Part shown: positions 46,092 to 54,813 of the stretch, piece by piece
Position numbering within the stretch: position 1 is the first letter of the stretch
Layout: the number at the start of each line of letters is the position of its first letter
Assembly (NCBI RefSeq): GCF_040049195.1
Contig: NZ_JBDZDL010000003.1
Strand: one strand, 5' to 3'
Source of the DNA: NCEH01 sp040049195
Lineage (GTDB): Bacteria; Pseudomonadota; Alphaproteobacteria; Rhizobiales; Xanthobacteraceae
DNA: 64,000 nt
The notes under the pieces: generated by a model
What the model saw: only the letters and a program-made list of their open reading frames with translations
Told to the model about the DNA's origin: nothing
Database searches by the model: none
Position numbers and translations under genes: made by a program

Positions 46092-47159
46092 ATGGTTTTC
46101 CACATCACCTATCCGCGCATCGTCCCGGAACGTCGGCCGCCCGGCCACGAGCCGGCGGCGCCGCGCTATTCCCTGCGGTGGACCGAGCCTGTCGGCTTGC
46201 TGGTGAGCGATTATTTCGCGCTCCAAGGCCAAGAGCTGTCCTGGACGGAGCAGGCAGACTTCTTCGCCCGCCTCACCGCCTCGTTCGACGTGGACGGCCC
46301 ATGCGCGCACGAAATCATGCGCACCAGCGACGAGACCGGCGCGGTCAACGCGATCCTGGTCGCCTATTGGCTGGATGCGACCGCCCACGCCCGCTGGAGC
46401 GCGGCCTCGCCCTTCATGGCCTGGTTCCGCGATCCCGCCCGGCTCGCCGGACCGCACGGGCTGTGGCGGGAAACCATCTGCGTGCCCTATGACCGGCATG
46501 AAACCATCTATTCGGCGCCGAACTATCCCATCGGGCTTGCCCGCACGCCGGGCGCGACCATCCAGCCCATTACCATGAACGGCTATTTCGGCGCCGCGCG
46601 CGATCGCATGCCGGTGTCCGCCATCGATACGCTGGAAAGCCCCTATGGCGCAGGCATGCCGCCCCGCCGCACGCCGGCGAGCCTCGGCCGGCGGCTGCGG
46701 GTAACCTCGCCCCACAATATGATCTCGATCCGCTCCGGCCAGTATTGGGAAGGCGCGGGCAACGCGCAGACCGCCGACTATCACGACAATCTCCAACCCA
46801 AGCTGATGCGCGGCATGGGCCATCTCGTGGACAATCCGGTCGAGACCGGCACCCTCTCCCTGCGGGTGATGACCAATCTCGATTCGGAGGGGGCGCCGCG
46901 CAAGGAAACCTCGGTGCACGGCTATTTCATCTCGCTGGAGCATCTGGAGCGCTGGGCGAAATCCCACGAGACCCATCTCGACATCTATCGCCACGCGATC
47001 GCGATGAACCGCCTCTACAAGGAGAAGCGGGAGGTGGTCACGTGGCACGAAGTGTTCGCCCTCCTGGAAGGCGCACACATGGAATATGTGAACTGCCACC
47101 CCACGACCGGCCTCCTGCCCTATTTCGATGCCGTGGACCTGGGCTCGGCCAGCACCTGA
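46092..47159 (+). CDS. Aldoxime dehydratase, haem-type (phenylacetaldoxime dehydratase family)
   Basis: The 355-residue protein matches the length and pattern of the haem-containing Oxd enzymes, which dehydrate aldoximes to nitriles in the cytoplasm. Recognisable blocks are ETICVPYDRHETIYSAPNYPIGLAR, ISIRSGQYWEGAG, VHGYFISLEHLERWAKSHETHLDIY and VVTWHEVFALLEGAHMEYVNCHPTTGLLPYF. By position, Arg172, Ser215 and His319 correspond to the catalytic Arg, Ser and distal His known from OxdRE, and His301 (or His295) to the haem-binding His; this mapping is from memory of the family and is inference. It sits 61 bp after binding protein copy B. Confidence 0.88.
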   Translation: MVFHITYPRIVPERRPPGHEPAAPRYSLRWTEPVGLLVSDYFALQGQELSWTEQADFFARLTASFDVDGPCAHEIMRTSDETGAVNAILVAYWLDATAHARWSAASPFMAWFRDPARLAGPHGLWRETICVPYDRHETIYSAPNYPIGLARTPGATIQPITMNGYFGAARDRMPVSAIDTLESPYGAGMPPRRTPASLGRRLRVTSPHNMISIRSGQYWEGAGNAQTADYHDNLQPKLMRGMGHLVDNPVETGTLSLRVMTNLDSEGAPRKETSVHGYFISLEHLERWAKSHETHLDIYRHAIAMNRLYKEKREVVTWHEVFALLEGAHMEYVNCHPTTGLLPYFDAVDLGSAST

Positions 47160-47227
47160 CGGGCGCGCCACCCGTATTGGGCAGGTCGCAGGGTTCATGT
47201 ACCGTGCACCCAAACGGAGGGTGCGTC

Positions 47228-48208
47228 ATGACCTTGAATCGCCGATTGTTTCTGTCCGGCGCGGCGGTCGCGCCCATCGCGCTCGCCCATCCCGCCTTTG
47301 CCGGCACGGTTCCCGAAGCCGTGGCGGCCGGGTTGAAGCTGCTCGACAAGATCCCGGCCACCAAGAGCGCGCTGATCGTCTGCGACGGGCCGGGCCAGAG
47401 CTGGCAGGACGGGCGCGACCCGGACGCCCCGCTGTTCGTCGGCAGCGCTGTGAAGACCTTCATCCTGGCCCAAGCCCTGCGGGCGGCGGAAGCCGGCCTG
47501 TTGTCCGAGACCGATCAATGGGCGGTGGATGACGCGGTGCGTTCCGCCAGCAGCCCGGTGCTTCTGAATCTGAGCGGAACCACACAGGCCCGCAGCGTGC
47601 TCGAGGCCATGATCGCCCATAGCGATAATACCGCCACCGACATCACGCTTGCGAAGGTGGGACCCGACAAGGTGCGCGCCCTGATCGCCGAAGCCGGCCT
47701 GCCGAAGACGCGCATCCCGGATTCGACCCGCCGCCTGTTCTCCTACATCGCCGGCGCGCCGCTCGGCACCGACATCGGCTGGGAGGGCGTGAAGAAGCTG
47801 GAGACCGGCTGGATGCCCGGCCCCGCGCGCCCGGCCGTCAACGCGCATGAGACCATGGTCAGCACCGCGACCGAACTGGTGAAATGGTATCAGACGGCAC
47901 TCACCGGCGCGTTCTTCTCAAAGCCGGAAAGCCTCACCGAATTCGCGCGCATCCTTTCCATGGCCGATGCCATCGCCCAGGTGGTGCCGCCGGGCATCGC
48001 CGCCTATGCCAAGGGCGGGAGCATCGACTGGGCCAATTTCCACTGCTTTTGCCTGCCGGGCCAGATGGTGGTGGGCGCCGCGCGCGTGACCTTCTGCTTC
48101 ACGGTCAACTGGACCGGACCGGACGACAGCGTCGCGACGGTCTTTCCCGCTTTCCGAGACGCGGTGGCCACAACCTTGAAAGGCGCGGTGGACGCCCTCA
48201 GGGCCTGA
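47228..48208 (+). CDS. Secreted class-A-beta-lactamase-like serine hydrolase
   Basis: The 326-residue protein has a Sec/Tat-like signal (MTLNRRLFLSGAAVAPIALAHPAFA; paired Arg but no full SRRxFLK motif). The serine beta-lactamase/PBP fold shows all three core motifs: S73-x-x-K76 (GSAVK), S132-D-N134 and K262-G-G. No clear omega-loop ExxLN motif of true class A enzymes is visible, so beta-lactam hydrolysis is not assured; an esterase or peptidase role is possible. GGAGG lies 7 nt before ATG 47228. It follows the aldoxime dehydratase gene by 68 bp on the same strand. Confidence 0.87.
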   Translation: MTLNRRLFLSGAAVAPIALAHPAFAGTVPEAVAAGLKLLDKIPATKSALIVCDGPGQSWQDGRDPDAPLFVGSAVKTFILAQALRAAEAGLLSETDQWAVDDAVRSASSPVLLNLSGTTQARSVLEAMIAHSDNTATDITLAKVGPDKVRALIAEAGLPKTRIPDSTRRLFSYIAGAPLGTDIGWEGVKKLETGWMPGPARPAVNAHETMVSTATELVKWYQTALTGAFFSKPESLTEFARILSMADAIAQVVPPGIAAYAKGGSIDWANFHCFCLPGQMVVGAARVTFCFTVNWTGPDDSVATVFPAFRDAVATTLKGAVDALRA

Positions 48209-48241
48209 GCGCGTCCCGCCGAAAAGGCGCGGCGGAGGCGG

Positions 48242-49558
48242 TCAGCCGCCGCCGAGCTCCAGCTTCTTGTTCCACTGCAGCGCCAGCAGCGTGCAGATGG
48301 CGCCGGACAACAGATAGGCGCCAGCCGAGATCAGGCCGAAGTTGCTCGACAACGACAGCGCCACAAGCGGGGCGAAGCCGGCGCCGAACAGCCAGGCGAA
48401 ATCATTGGTCAAGGCGGAGGCCGTATAGCGATAATTGCGCGCGAAATTGGACGCCACCGCGCCCGATGCCTGGCCGAACGACAGGCCCAGCAGCACGAAG
48501 CCGAGCACCATGAACGCGGTTTCGCCGACCACACCGCCATTCAGCAATTGCGGGGCGAAACCGCTGAACACCGCGATGGCGGCGGCGGTCGCGCCGAGCA
48601 GGTTGCGGCGCCCGACGCGATCCGCCACGAAGCCGGATGCGACGATCGCACCGATGCCGAACACCGCGCCGACGATCTCGATCACCAGGAAGCGCGCCGG
48701 CCCCTCGCTCGTGAACAGATACACCCAGGAGAGCGGGAACACCGTGACCATGTGGAACAGCGCGAAGGTGGCGAGCGGGGCGAAGGCGCCGACGATGATT
48801 CCGTGCTTTTCCGCGCGCACCGTCTCCGTCACCGTCGCCGGGCGCAGCTCGCCGCGCTTGAACAGCTCGGTATATTCCGGCGTCACCGCCATGCGCAGGC
48901 GGGCAAACAGCGCCACCACATTGATCGCGAAGGCGACGAAGAACGGATAGCGCCAGCCCCAGGTGAAGAAGTCCTCCGGGGAGAGATTGGCGACGAAGAA
49001 GGCGAACAGGCCGTTCGCGACGATGAGGCCGAGCGGCGCGCCCAATTGCGGGATCATCGCATACCAGCCGCGCCGCTCCGCCGGGGCGTTCATCGCCAGC
49101 AGCGGCGCCAGCCCGTCCCAGGTGCCGCCCCAGGACAGGCCCTGTCCGATGCGGCAGGCCGCGAGCACAAAAGCGGAGGCCGATCCGATCTGCTCATAGC
49201 CCGGCAAAAAGGCGATGGCGACGGTGGAGGTGCCGAGCAGAAGGAGGGCGAGCGTGAGCTTCGCGCCGCGCCCATGGGCCCGGTCGATGGCCATGAAGAG
49301 TGCAGTGCCGAAGGGCCGCGCAATGAACGCGAGGGCGAAAATCGCGAAGGAATAGAGCGTTCCCGTCAGGGCATCCACATAGGGAAACACCAGCTTCGGA
49401 AAGACCAGCACGGCCGCCGTTGCGTAAACGAAGAAATCGAAAAACTCAGAGGTTCGACCAATAATGACACCGATGGCAATCTCGCCGGGGTCCACGTCGC
49501 CATGGCCGGCATTGATCTGCCTCGCGTCCCGTTCCATCGTCGATGACGCATCCGCCAT
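48242..49558 (-). CDS. MFS transporter, metabolite:H+ symporter (MHS) type
   Basis: The 438-residue protein has about twelve hydrophobic segments and MHS/ProP-like landmarks: IGRTSEFFDFFVYATAAVLVFPKLVFP, the loop RPFGTALFMAIDRAHGRGAKL, ACRIGQGLSWGGTWDGLAPLLAMNAPAERRGWYAMIPQLGAPLG and the mid-loop FVADRVGRRNLL. The family imports organic acids or osmolytes with protons. It is divergent from the cyo operon (171-bp gap) and converges on the serine hydrolase gene. Confidence 0.92.
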   Translation of the reverse strand: MADASSTMERDARQINAGHGDVDPGEIAIGVIIGRTSEFFDFFVYATAAVLVFPKLVFPYVDALTGTLYSFAIFALAFIARPFGTALFMAIDRAHGRGAKLTLALLLLGTSTVAIAFLPGYEQIGSASAFVLAACRIGQGLSWGGTWDGLAPLLAMNAPAERRGWYAMIPQLGAPLGLIVANGLFAFFVANLSPEDFFTWGWRYPFFVAFAINVVALFARLRMAVTPEYTELFKRGELRPATVTETVRAEKHGIIVGAFAPLATFALFHMVTVFPLSWVYLFTSEGPARFLVIEIVGAVFGIGAIVASGFVADRVGRRNLLGATAAAIAVFSGFAPQLLNGGVVGETAFMVLGFVLLGLSFGQASGAVASNFARNYRYTASALTNDFAWLFGAGFAPLVALSLSSNFGLISAGAYLLSGAICTLLALQWNKKLELGGG

Positions 49559-49729
49559 GATCTTCGCACCAGTATGAAGTTGCTTTTCATACGCCAGTCC
49601 AGTCCCGGTGGGAAGCAGCCTGCCGCAGGCTCCTTATTCCCCCGCTAGTGTGCGTTGCGGCATTGGGCAAATTGTCCAATGTCGCTCGTGTTGCAGTGCA
49701 GCTAGCGATGCGGCGAGCCCACCACGTGC

Positions 49730-50938
49730 GTGACAGGTGCTGTATTGAGTCGCTTCCGCGTCCTCGCCTTGCTGCCGCTCATGGCCTTCCTGAGCGGGTG
49801 TAACTTTACCGTGCTGCATCCGGCGGGCGATGTGGCCTGGCAGCAGCGTGATCTGGTCATCATCTCGACCGTCCTGATGCTGGTCATCATCATTCCAGTC
49901 ATGGCGCTCACCGTGCTGTTCGCCTGGCGCTACCGCCAGTCCAATACCGAGGCGCGATACGAGCCGGAATGGCACCATTCCACCCATCTGGAGCTGGTGA
50001 TCTGGGCGGCGCCGCTGCTCATCATCATCTGCCTCGGCGCCCTGACCTGGATGGGCACCCACCTGCTCGATCCCTACCGCCCCATCGATCGGATCGCGGA
50101 AGACCAGCCGGTCCCCGCGAATGTGCAGCCGCTCGAAGTCGAAGTTGTGGCGCTCGATTGGAAGTGGCTGTTCATCTATCCGCAATACGGCATCGCCTCG
50201 GTGAACGAGCTCGCGGCGCCGGTGGATCGCCCGATCTCCTTCCGCATCACCGCGTCCTCGGTGATGAACTCCTTCTATATTCCTGCGCTCGCCGGGCAGA
50301 TCTACGCCATGCCGGGCATGCAGACGCGCCTGCACGCGGTGATCAACGGGGCGGGCACCTATCGTGGCTTCTCCGCCAATTACAGCGGCGCCGGCTTCTC
50401 CGGCATGCATTTCCGCTTCCTCGGCCAGTCCCCCGCCGATTTCGACACCTGGCTCGCCAGCGCCAAGGCTGGCGGCGGGGATCTGACCCGCGCGGCCTAT
50501 CTGGAACTTGAAAAGCCGAGCCAGAACGTGCCGGTGACCCGCTACGCCCATGTCGACCCGGCGCTGTTCAACGCCATCCTCAATCTGTGCGTGGAACCCG
50601 GCAAGATGTGCATGAGCGAGATGATGGCCATCGACGCCAAGGGCGGGCTGGGCATGGCCGGCATCAACAACGTGCTGCCGCTCACCTACGACAAGTTCGC
50701 CCGGCGCGGCACCGTGTTCGGCGGCGCCGCCGCGATGGTGGTCGGCATCTGTTCGCCGGAAGACCTCGCCGCGGCCGGCGCCAGCGCCGAAGCGCTCGCG
50801 CCGCGCCAATCGGCGCCGCGCCAAGGCACCGGCCCCGCTCGCATCCTCGGTGCGGGACTTCCCGTGCCTTCCTTCACGCCCATCAGCGCCCCGGCGGACC
50901 TTCTCGCGCCCGCCGCCCGCCGGCCCTCAAACTCCTGA
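49730..50938 (+). CDS. cyoA: Cytochrome bo3-type ubiquinol oxidase subunit II
   Basis: The 402-residue lipoprotein has a lipobox LSGC (Cys24), two membrane helices (VIISTVLMLVIIIPVMALTVLFAW and LELVIWAAPLLIIICLGALTWMG) and a periplasmic cupredoxin-like domain (VQPLEVEVVALDWKWLFIYP...MNSFYIPALAGQIYAMPGMQTRLHAV). It lacks the CuA ligands, as expected of a quinol oxidase. GTG 49730 is the most likely start; a TTG five codons on is an alternative. The C-terminal tail of about 70 Ala/Pro/Gly-rich residues makes it longer than E. coli CyoA. First gene of cyoABCD-surf1-regB-regA. Confidence 0.95.
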   Translation: MTGAVLSRFRVLALLPLMAFLSGCNFTVLHPAGDVAWQQRDLVIISTVLMLVIIIPVMALTVLFAWRYRQSNTEARYEPEWHHSTHLELVIWAAPLLIIICLGALTWMGTHLLDPYRPIDRIAEDQPVPANVQPLEVEVVALDWKWLFIYPQYGIASVNELAAPVDRPISFRITASSVMNSFYIPALAGQIYAMPGMQTRLHAVINGAGTYRGFSANYSGAGFSGMHFRFLGQSPADFDTWLASAKAGGGDLTRAAYLELEKPSQNVPVTRYAHVDPALFNAILNLCVEPGKMCMSEMMAIDAKGGLGMAGINNVLPLTYDKFARRGTVFGGAAAMVVGICSPEDLAAAGASAEALAPRQSAPRQGTGPARILGAGLPVPSFTPISAPADLLAPAARRPSNS

Positions 50939-50949
50939 CGCGAGACGCC

Positions 50950-52989
50950 ATGTCTGCATCCGCCGTGTCTCAATCCGCCATGTCCGCATTCTCGACGCCC
51001 GTCAGTCCGATCTTCGGGCGGCTGACGCTGGAGAGCTTTCCGTTCCATGAGCCGATCCTGGTGGCGACCTTCGCCGCCGTGGCCCTGGGCGGCATCGCGG
51101 TGTTCGGCGCGCTCACCTATTTCCGCCTCTGGGGCTATCTCTGGAAGGAATGGTTCACCAGCGTGGACCACAAGAAGATCGGCATCATGTACATGGTGCT
51201 GGGCATCATCATGCTTCTGCGCGGCTTCGCCGATGCGATCATGATGCGCCTCCAGCAGGCCCTGGCGTTCGGCGGATCGGATGGCTATCTGCCCGCGCAC
51301 CATTACGACCAGGTGTTCACCGCCCACGGCGTCATCATGATCTTCTTCGTCGCCATGCCGCTGGTGACCGGGCTGATGAACTATGTGGTGCCGCTGCAGA
51401 TCGGCGCGCGCGACGTCTCGTTCCCGTTCCTGAACAATTTCAGCTTCTGGATGACCGTGGGCGGCGCGATCCTGGTGATGATGTCGCTGTTCGTCGGCGA
51501 ATTCGCGAAGACCGGCTGGCTCGCCTATCCCCCGCTTTCCGGCATTTCCTACAGTCCGGACGTAGGCGTAGATTATTACATCTGGGCGCTACAGGTGGCG
51601 GGTGTCGGGACAACCTTGTCCGGCATCAACCTGATATGCACCATCGTGAAGATGCGCGCGCCCGGCATGACCCTGATGAAGATGCCGATCTTCACCTGGA
51701 CCTCGCTCTGCACCAACGCGTTGATCGTCGCTTCCTTCCCGATCCTCACCGCGGTGCTGGCGCTGCTGGCGCTGGACCGTTATTTCGGCATGAACTTCTT
51801 CACCAACGACTTCGGCGGCAGCCCGATGTTGTACGTGAACCTGATCTGGATCTGGGGCCACCCGGAAGTGTACATCCTGATCCTGCCGGCCTTCGGCGTG
51901 TTCTCGGAGGTGGCCTCCACCTTCTCCGGCAAGCGCCTGTTCGGCTACACATCCATGGTCTACGCGACAGTGGTCATCACCATCCTGTCCTACCTGGTGT
52001 GGCTGCATCACTTCTTCACCATGGGCTCGGGCGCGAGCGTGAATTCCTTCTTCGGAATCACGACCATGATCATCTCGATCCCAACCGGCGCGAAGATCTT
52101 CAACTGGCTCTTCACCATGTACCGCGGGCGCATCAAGTTCGAGCTGCCCATGATGTACACGGTGGCCTTCATGCTCACCTTCGTGATCGGCGGCATGACC
52201 GGCGTGCTGCTCGCCGTGCCGCCGGCCGACTTCGTGCTGCACAACTCGCTGTTCCTGATCGCGCATTTCCATAACGTCATTATCGGCGGCGTGGTGTTCG
52301 GCATGTTCGCCGGCATCGCCTATTGGTGGCCGAAGGCGTTCGGCTTCAAGCTGGACCCGTTCTGGGGCAAGATGTCGTTCTGGTTCTGGGTGGTGGGCTT
52401 CTACTTCGCCTTCATGCCGCTCTATGTGCTCGGCCTGATGGGCGTGACGCGCCGCCTGCGGGTGTTCGACGATCCGTCCCTGCAGATCTGGTTCATCATC
52501 GCCGCCTTCGGTGCGTTCCTGATCCTGCTCGGCATCCTCTCCTTCCTGGTGCAGATCGGCGTCAGCATCCTGAAGCGCGAGCAGCTGCGCGACGTCACGG
52601 GTGATCCCTGGAACGGCCGCACGCTGGAATGGGCGACCTCCTCGCCCCCGCCGGACTACAATTTCGCCTTCACGCCGGTGATCCACGATGGCGATGCCTG
52701 GTGGGACATGAAGCAGCGCGGCTACAAGCGCCCGCTGGAAGGGTTCAAGCCCATCCACATGCCGCGCAACACCCCGGCCGGCATCCTCCTCGCCGCATGC
52801 GCCGTGGCGCTGGGCTTTGCCCTGATCTGGTACATCTGGTGGCTGGCGGCGGTGAGCTTCGTGGCGCTGCTCGGCATCGCCATCGCCCACACCTTCAACT
52901 ACAATCGCGACTTCTCCATCCCCGCTGAAGACGTGATCCGGACCGAAGAAGAGCGCACCCGCCTTCTGGTCGCGCAGGTGACGCCATGA
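50950..52989 (+). CDS. cyoB: Cytochrome bo3-type ubiquinol oxidase subunit I
   Basis: The 679-residue catalytic subunit of the haem-copper oxidase reduces O2 to water at the haem-CuB centre and pumps protons. Family landmarks: FTAHGVIMIFFVAMP (low-spin haem His), IWIWGHPEVYILILPAFGVFSEV (CuB His and cross-linked Tyr), VWLHHFFTMG (CuB His pair) and LIAHFHNVIIGGVVFGMFAGIAYWWPKAFG (haem ligands). The WFTSVDHKKIGIMYMVLG start is typical of CyoB. It is 11 bp after cyoA and overlaps cyoC by 4 bases (ATGA). Confidence 0.97.
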   Translation: MSASAVSQSAMSAFSTPVSPIFGRLTLESFPFHEPILVATFAAVALGGIAVFGALTYFRLWGYLWKEWFTSVDHKKIGIMYMVLGIIMLLRGFADAIMMRLQQALAFGGSDGYLPAHHYDQVFTAHGVIMIFFVAMPLVTGLMNYVVPLQIGARDVSFPFLNNFSFWMTVGGAILVMMSLFVGEFAKTGWLAYPPLSGISYSPDVGVDYYIWALQVAGVGTTLSGINLICTIVKMRAPGMTLMKMPIFTWTSLCTNALIVASFPILTAVLALLALDRYFGMNFFTNDFGGSPMLYVNLIWIWGHPEVYILILPAFGVFSEVASTFSGKRLFGYTSMVYATVVITILSYLVWLHHFFTMGSGASVNSFFGITTMIISIPTGAKIFNWLFTMYRGRIKFELPMMYTVAFMLTFVIGGMTGVLLAVPPADFVLHNSLFLIAHFHNVIIGGVVFGMFAGIAYWWPKAFGFKLDPFWGKMSFWFWVVGFYFAFMPLYVLGLMGVTRRLRVFDDPSLQIWFIIAAFGAFLILLGILSFLVQIGVSILKREQLRDVTGDPWNGRTLEWATSSPPPDYNFAFTPVIHDGDAWWDMKQRGYKRPLEGFKPIHMPRNTPAGILLAACAVALGFALIWYIWWLAAVSFVALLGIAIAHTFNYNRDFSIPAEDVIRTEEERTRLLVAQVTP

Positions 52990-53615
52990 CGCTCGCAACC
53001 ACCTCAGACAGCGCCGCCGCGCCGATTTTCTACGAAGTCGACGAGCACGCCCATCCGGACGGGGGCAGCACCGCCCTCGGGTTCTGGATCTATCTGATGA
53101 GCGATTGTCTCATCTTCGCGATGCTGTTCGCCACGTTTGGCGTGCTGGGCGGAAATTACGCCGCGGGACCGGGGCCGAAGGATCTCTTCGACCTCAATCT
53201 CGTGGCACTCAACACGACGATGCTGCTGTTCTCCTCCATCACTTATGGCTTCGCCATGCTGGCGATGGCGCGGGGGCGGATCGGGCAGGTCCAGGTCTGG
53301 CTGGTGGTCACCGCCCTGTTCGGCCTGGCCTTCCTGTCCATCGAGTTGTTCGAGTTCGCGCATATGATCCACGAGGGCGCGACGCCCCAGCGCAGCGCCT
53401 TCCTCTCCGCCTTCTTCACCCTGGTGGGTACCCACGGGCTGCACGTGACGTTCGGCCTGATCTGGCTGGTGACCCTCATGGTGCAGGTGGGCCAGCGCGG
53501 CCTCATCCCCGCCAACCGCCGCCGGCTCATGTGCCTCAGCATGTTCTGGCACTTCCTGGACGTGGTCTGGATCGGCGTCTTCACCTTTGTCTATTTGATG
53601 GGAATGCTGCGATGA
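52986..53615 (+). CDS. cyoC: Cytochrome bo3-type ubiquinol oxidase subunit III
   Basis: The 209-residue inner-membrane protein has five hydrophobic segments and subunit III motifs: GFWIYLMSDCLIFAMLFATFGVLG, LFSSITYGFAMLAMARG, SAFFTLVGTHGLHVTFGLIWL and the end SMFWHFLDVVWIGVFTFVYLMG. It overlaps cyoB by 4 bases and cyoD by 4 bases. Confidence 0.97.
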   Translation: MTLATTSDSAAAPIFYEVDEHAHPDGGSTALGFWIYLMSDCLIFAMLFATFGVLGGNYAAGPGPKDLFDLNLVALNTTMLLFSSITYGFAMLAMARGRIGQVQVWLVVTALFGLAFLSIELFEFAHMIHEGATPQRSAFLSAFFTLVGTHGLHVTFGLIWLVTLMVQVGQRGLIPANRRRLMCLSMFWHFLDVVWIGVFTFVYLMGMLR

Positions 53616-54010
53616 CCGCGCACGCGCACCACGAGCAGGGCGCCGCCGCCGAGCACGGCCATGGCGCGGATCACCACGACGATCACGCGCACGGCTCGCT
53701 GCAGAGCTACGGCATCGGCTTCGGCCTGTCCGTCATCCTCACCGCCATTCCCTTCTGGCTGGTGATGAGCGGCGCGCTCGGCAACAACCAGTTGACCGCG
53801 ATCGCCATCACCGCGTTCGCGGCGATTCAGATCGTCGTGCACATGATCTTCTTCCTGCATATGAACACGCGGGTGGAAGGCGGCTGGAGCATGATGGCGC
53901 TGATGTTCACGATCATCATCGTGGTCATCGCGCTCAGCGGTTCGTTGTGGGTCATGTACCATCTCAATGCGAACATGATGCCGGTCCACGACATGCGTCA
54001 GATGCCGTGA
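53612..54010 (+). CDS. cyoD: Cytochrome bo3-type ubiquinol oxidase subunit IV
   Basis: The 132-residue protein has a His/Asp-rich N-terminus, then three hydrophobic helices with the CyoD pattern: GSLQSYGIGFGLSVILTAIPFWLVM, FAAIQIVVHMIFFLHMNTRVEGGWSMMALMFTIIIVVIALSGSLWVMYHLNANM. Both ends overlap neighbours by 4 bases, so translation is coupled across cyoB-C-D-surf1. The His-rich N-terminus is longer than in E. coli CyoD and could bind metal. Confidence 0.95.
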   Translation: MTAHAHHEQGAAAEHGHGADHHDDHAHGSLQSYGIGFGLSVILTAIPFWLVMSGALGNNQLTAIAITAFAAIQIVVHMIFFLHMNTRVEGGWSMMALMFTIIIVVIALSGSLWVMYHLNANMMPVHDMRQMP

Positions 54011-54780
54011 CCACGCAGGCCGGCGCGAAGGAGCGATCGGCCGTGCGCGGACAGGAGGTTGGCGAACGGGATCAGGGTTACGGAACGACAGCCGTTCCCC
54101 ATCCCGAACGCTCACAAGCCGTGCGCCTTGTGCTTCGGCTCCTGGCAGTGGCGCTCTGCGCGCTCCTGGTCGGACTGGGGATCTGGCAATTGGAGCGGCG
54201 GGCCTGGAAGCTCGATCTGATCGAGCGCATCGACGCGCGGGTCCATGCGCAGCCGGTCGCGGCACCCGGCCCCCAGGCCTGGAAGACGATGTCGGCGGCC
54301 GCCGACGAATATCGGCGCGTGCGTGCGGGCGGAACCTTCCTCAACGATCACGAAACCCTCGTGAAAGCCGTGACGGAACGCGGCGGCGGCTTCTGGGTAA
54401 TCACCCCCTTGAAGACCGACCAGGGATTCACGGTTCTGGTGAACCGGGGCTTCGTGCCGGCGGAAGAGGCGCGGGCCGCGCGACGCACCGCGGATCCCTC
54501 GGTGGTTGTCGGCCTCGTGCGCATGAGCGAGCCCAAGGGTGGCTTTCTGCGCGCCAACGACCCGGACACCGATCGCTGGTACTCGCGCGACGTCGCAGCA
54601 ATCGCCGCCAAGCGCGGCCTCTCCGACACCGCGCCTTATTTCATCGATGCCGAGGCCAGCCCCGGCGCGGGGCCGCAGGGCGGCTTGACGATCATCGACT
54701 TTCCGAACAATCACCTGATCTATGCGCTGACCTGGTTCGGATTGGCGATCATGGTCACGGCCGGGCTTGTCTTCATCTGA
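54007..54780 (+). CDS. SURF1-family oxidase assembly protein
   Basis: The 257-residue protein has an N-terminal helix (LVLRLLAVALCALLVGLGIWQLERRAWKLDLIERIDAR, containing the SURF1 signature GIWQLERRAWK) and a C-terminal helix (DFPNNHLIYALTWFGLAIMVTAGLVFI, with the conserved NNHLIYALTWFGLA). The soluble part between carries GGFWVITPLKT...VLVNRGFVP. SURF1/Shy1 proteins help insert haem into haem-copper oxidases. GTG 54007 overlaps the cyoD stop by 4 bases. No cyoE (haem o synthase) gene follows, unlike in E. coli. Confidence 0.94.
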   Translation: MTTQAGAKERSAVRGQEVGERDQGYGTTAVPHPERSQAVRLVLRLLAVALCALLVGLGIWQLERRAWKLDLIERIDARVHAQPVAAPGPQAWKTMSAAADEYRRVRAGGTFLNDHETLVKAVTERGGGFWVITPLKTDQGFTVLVNRGFVPAEEARAARRTADPSVVVGLVRMSEPKGGFLRANDPDTDRWYSRDVAAIAAKRGLSDTAPYFIDAEASPGAGPQGGLTIIDFPNNHLIYALTWFGLAIMVTAGLVFI

Positions 54781-54813
54781 AGATCCCGGGACGAAGGACA
54801 CCTGGTCAGGAAC

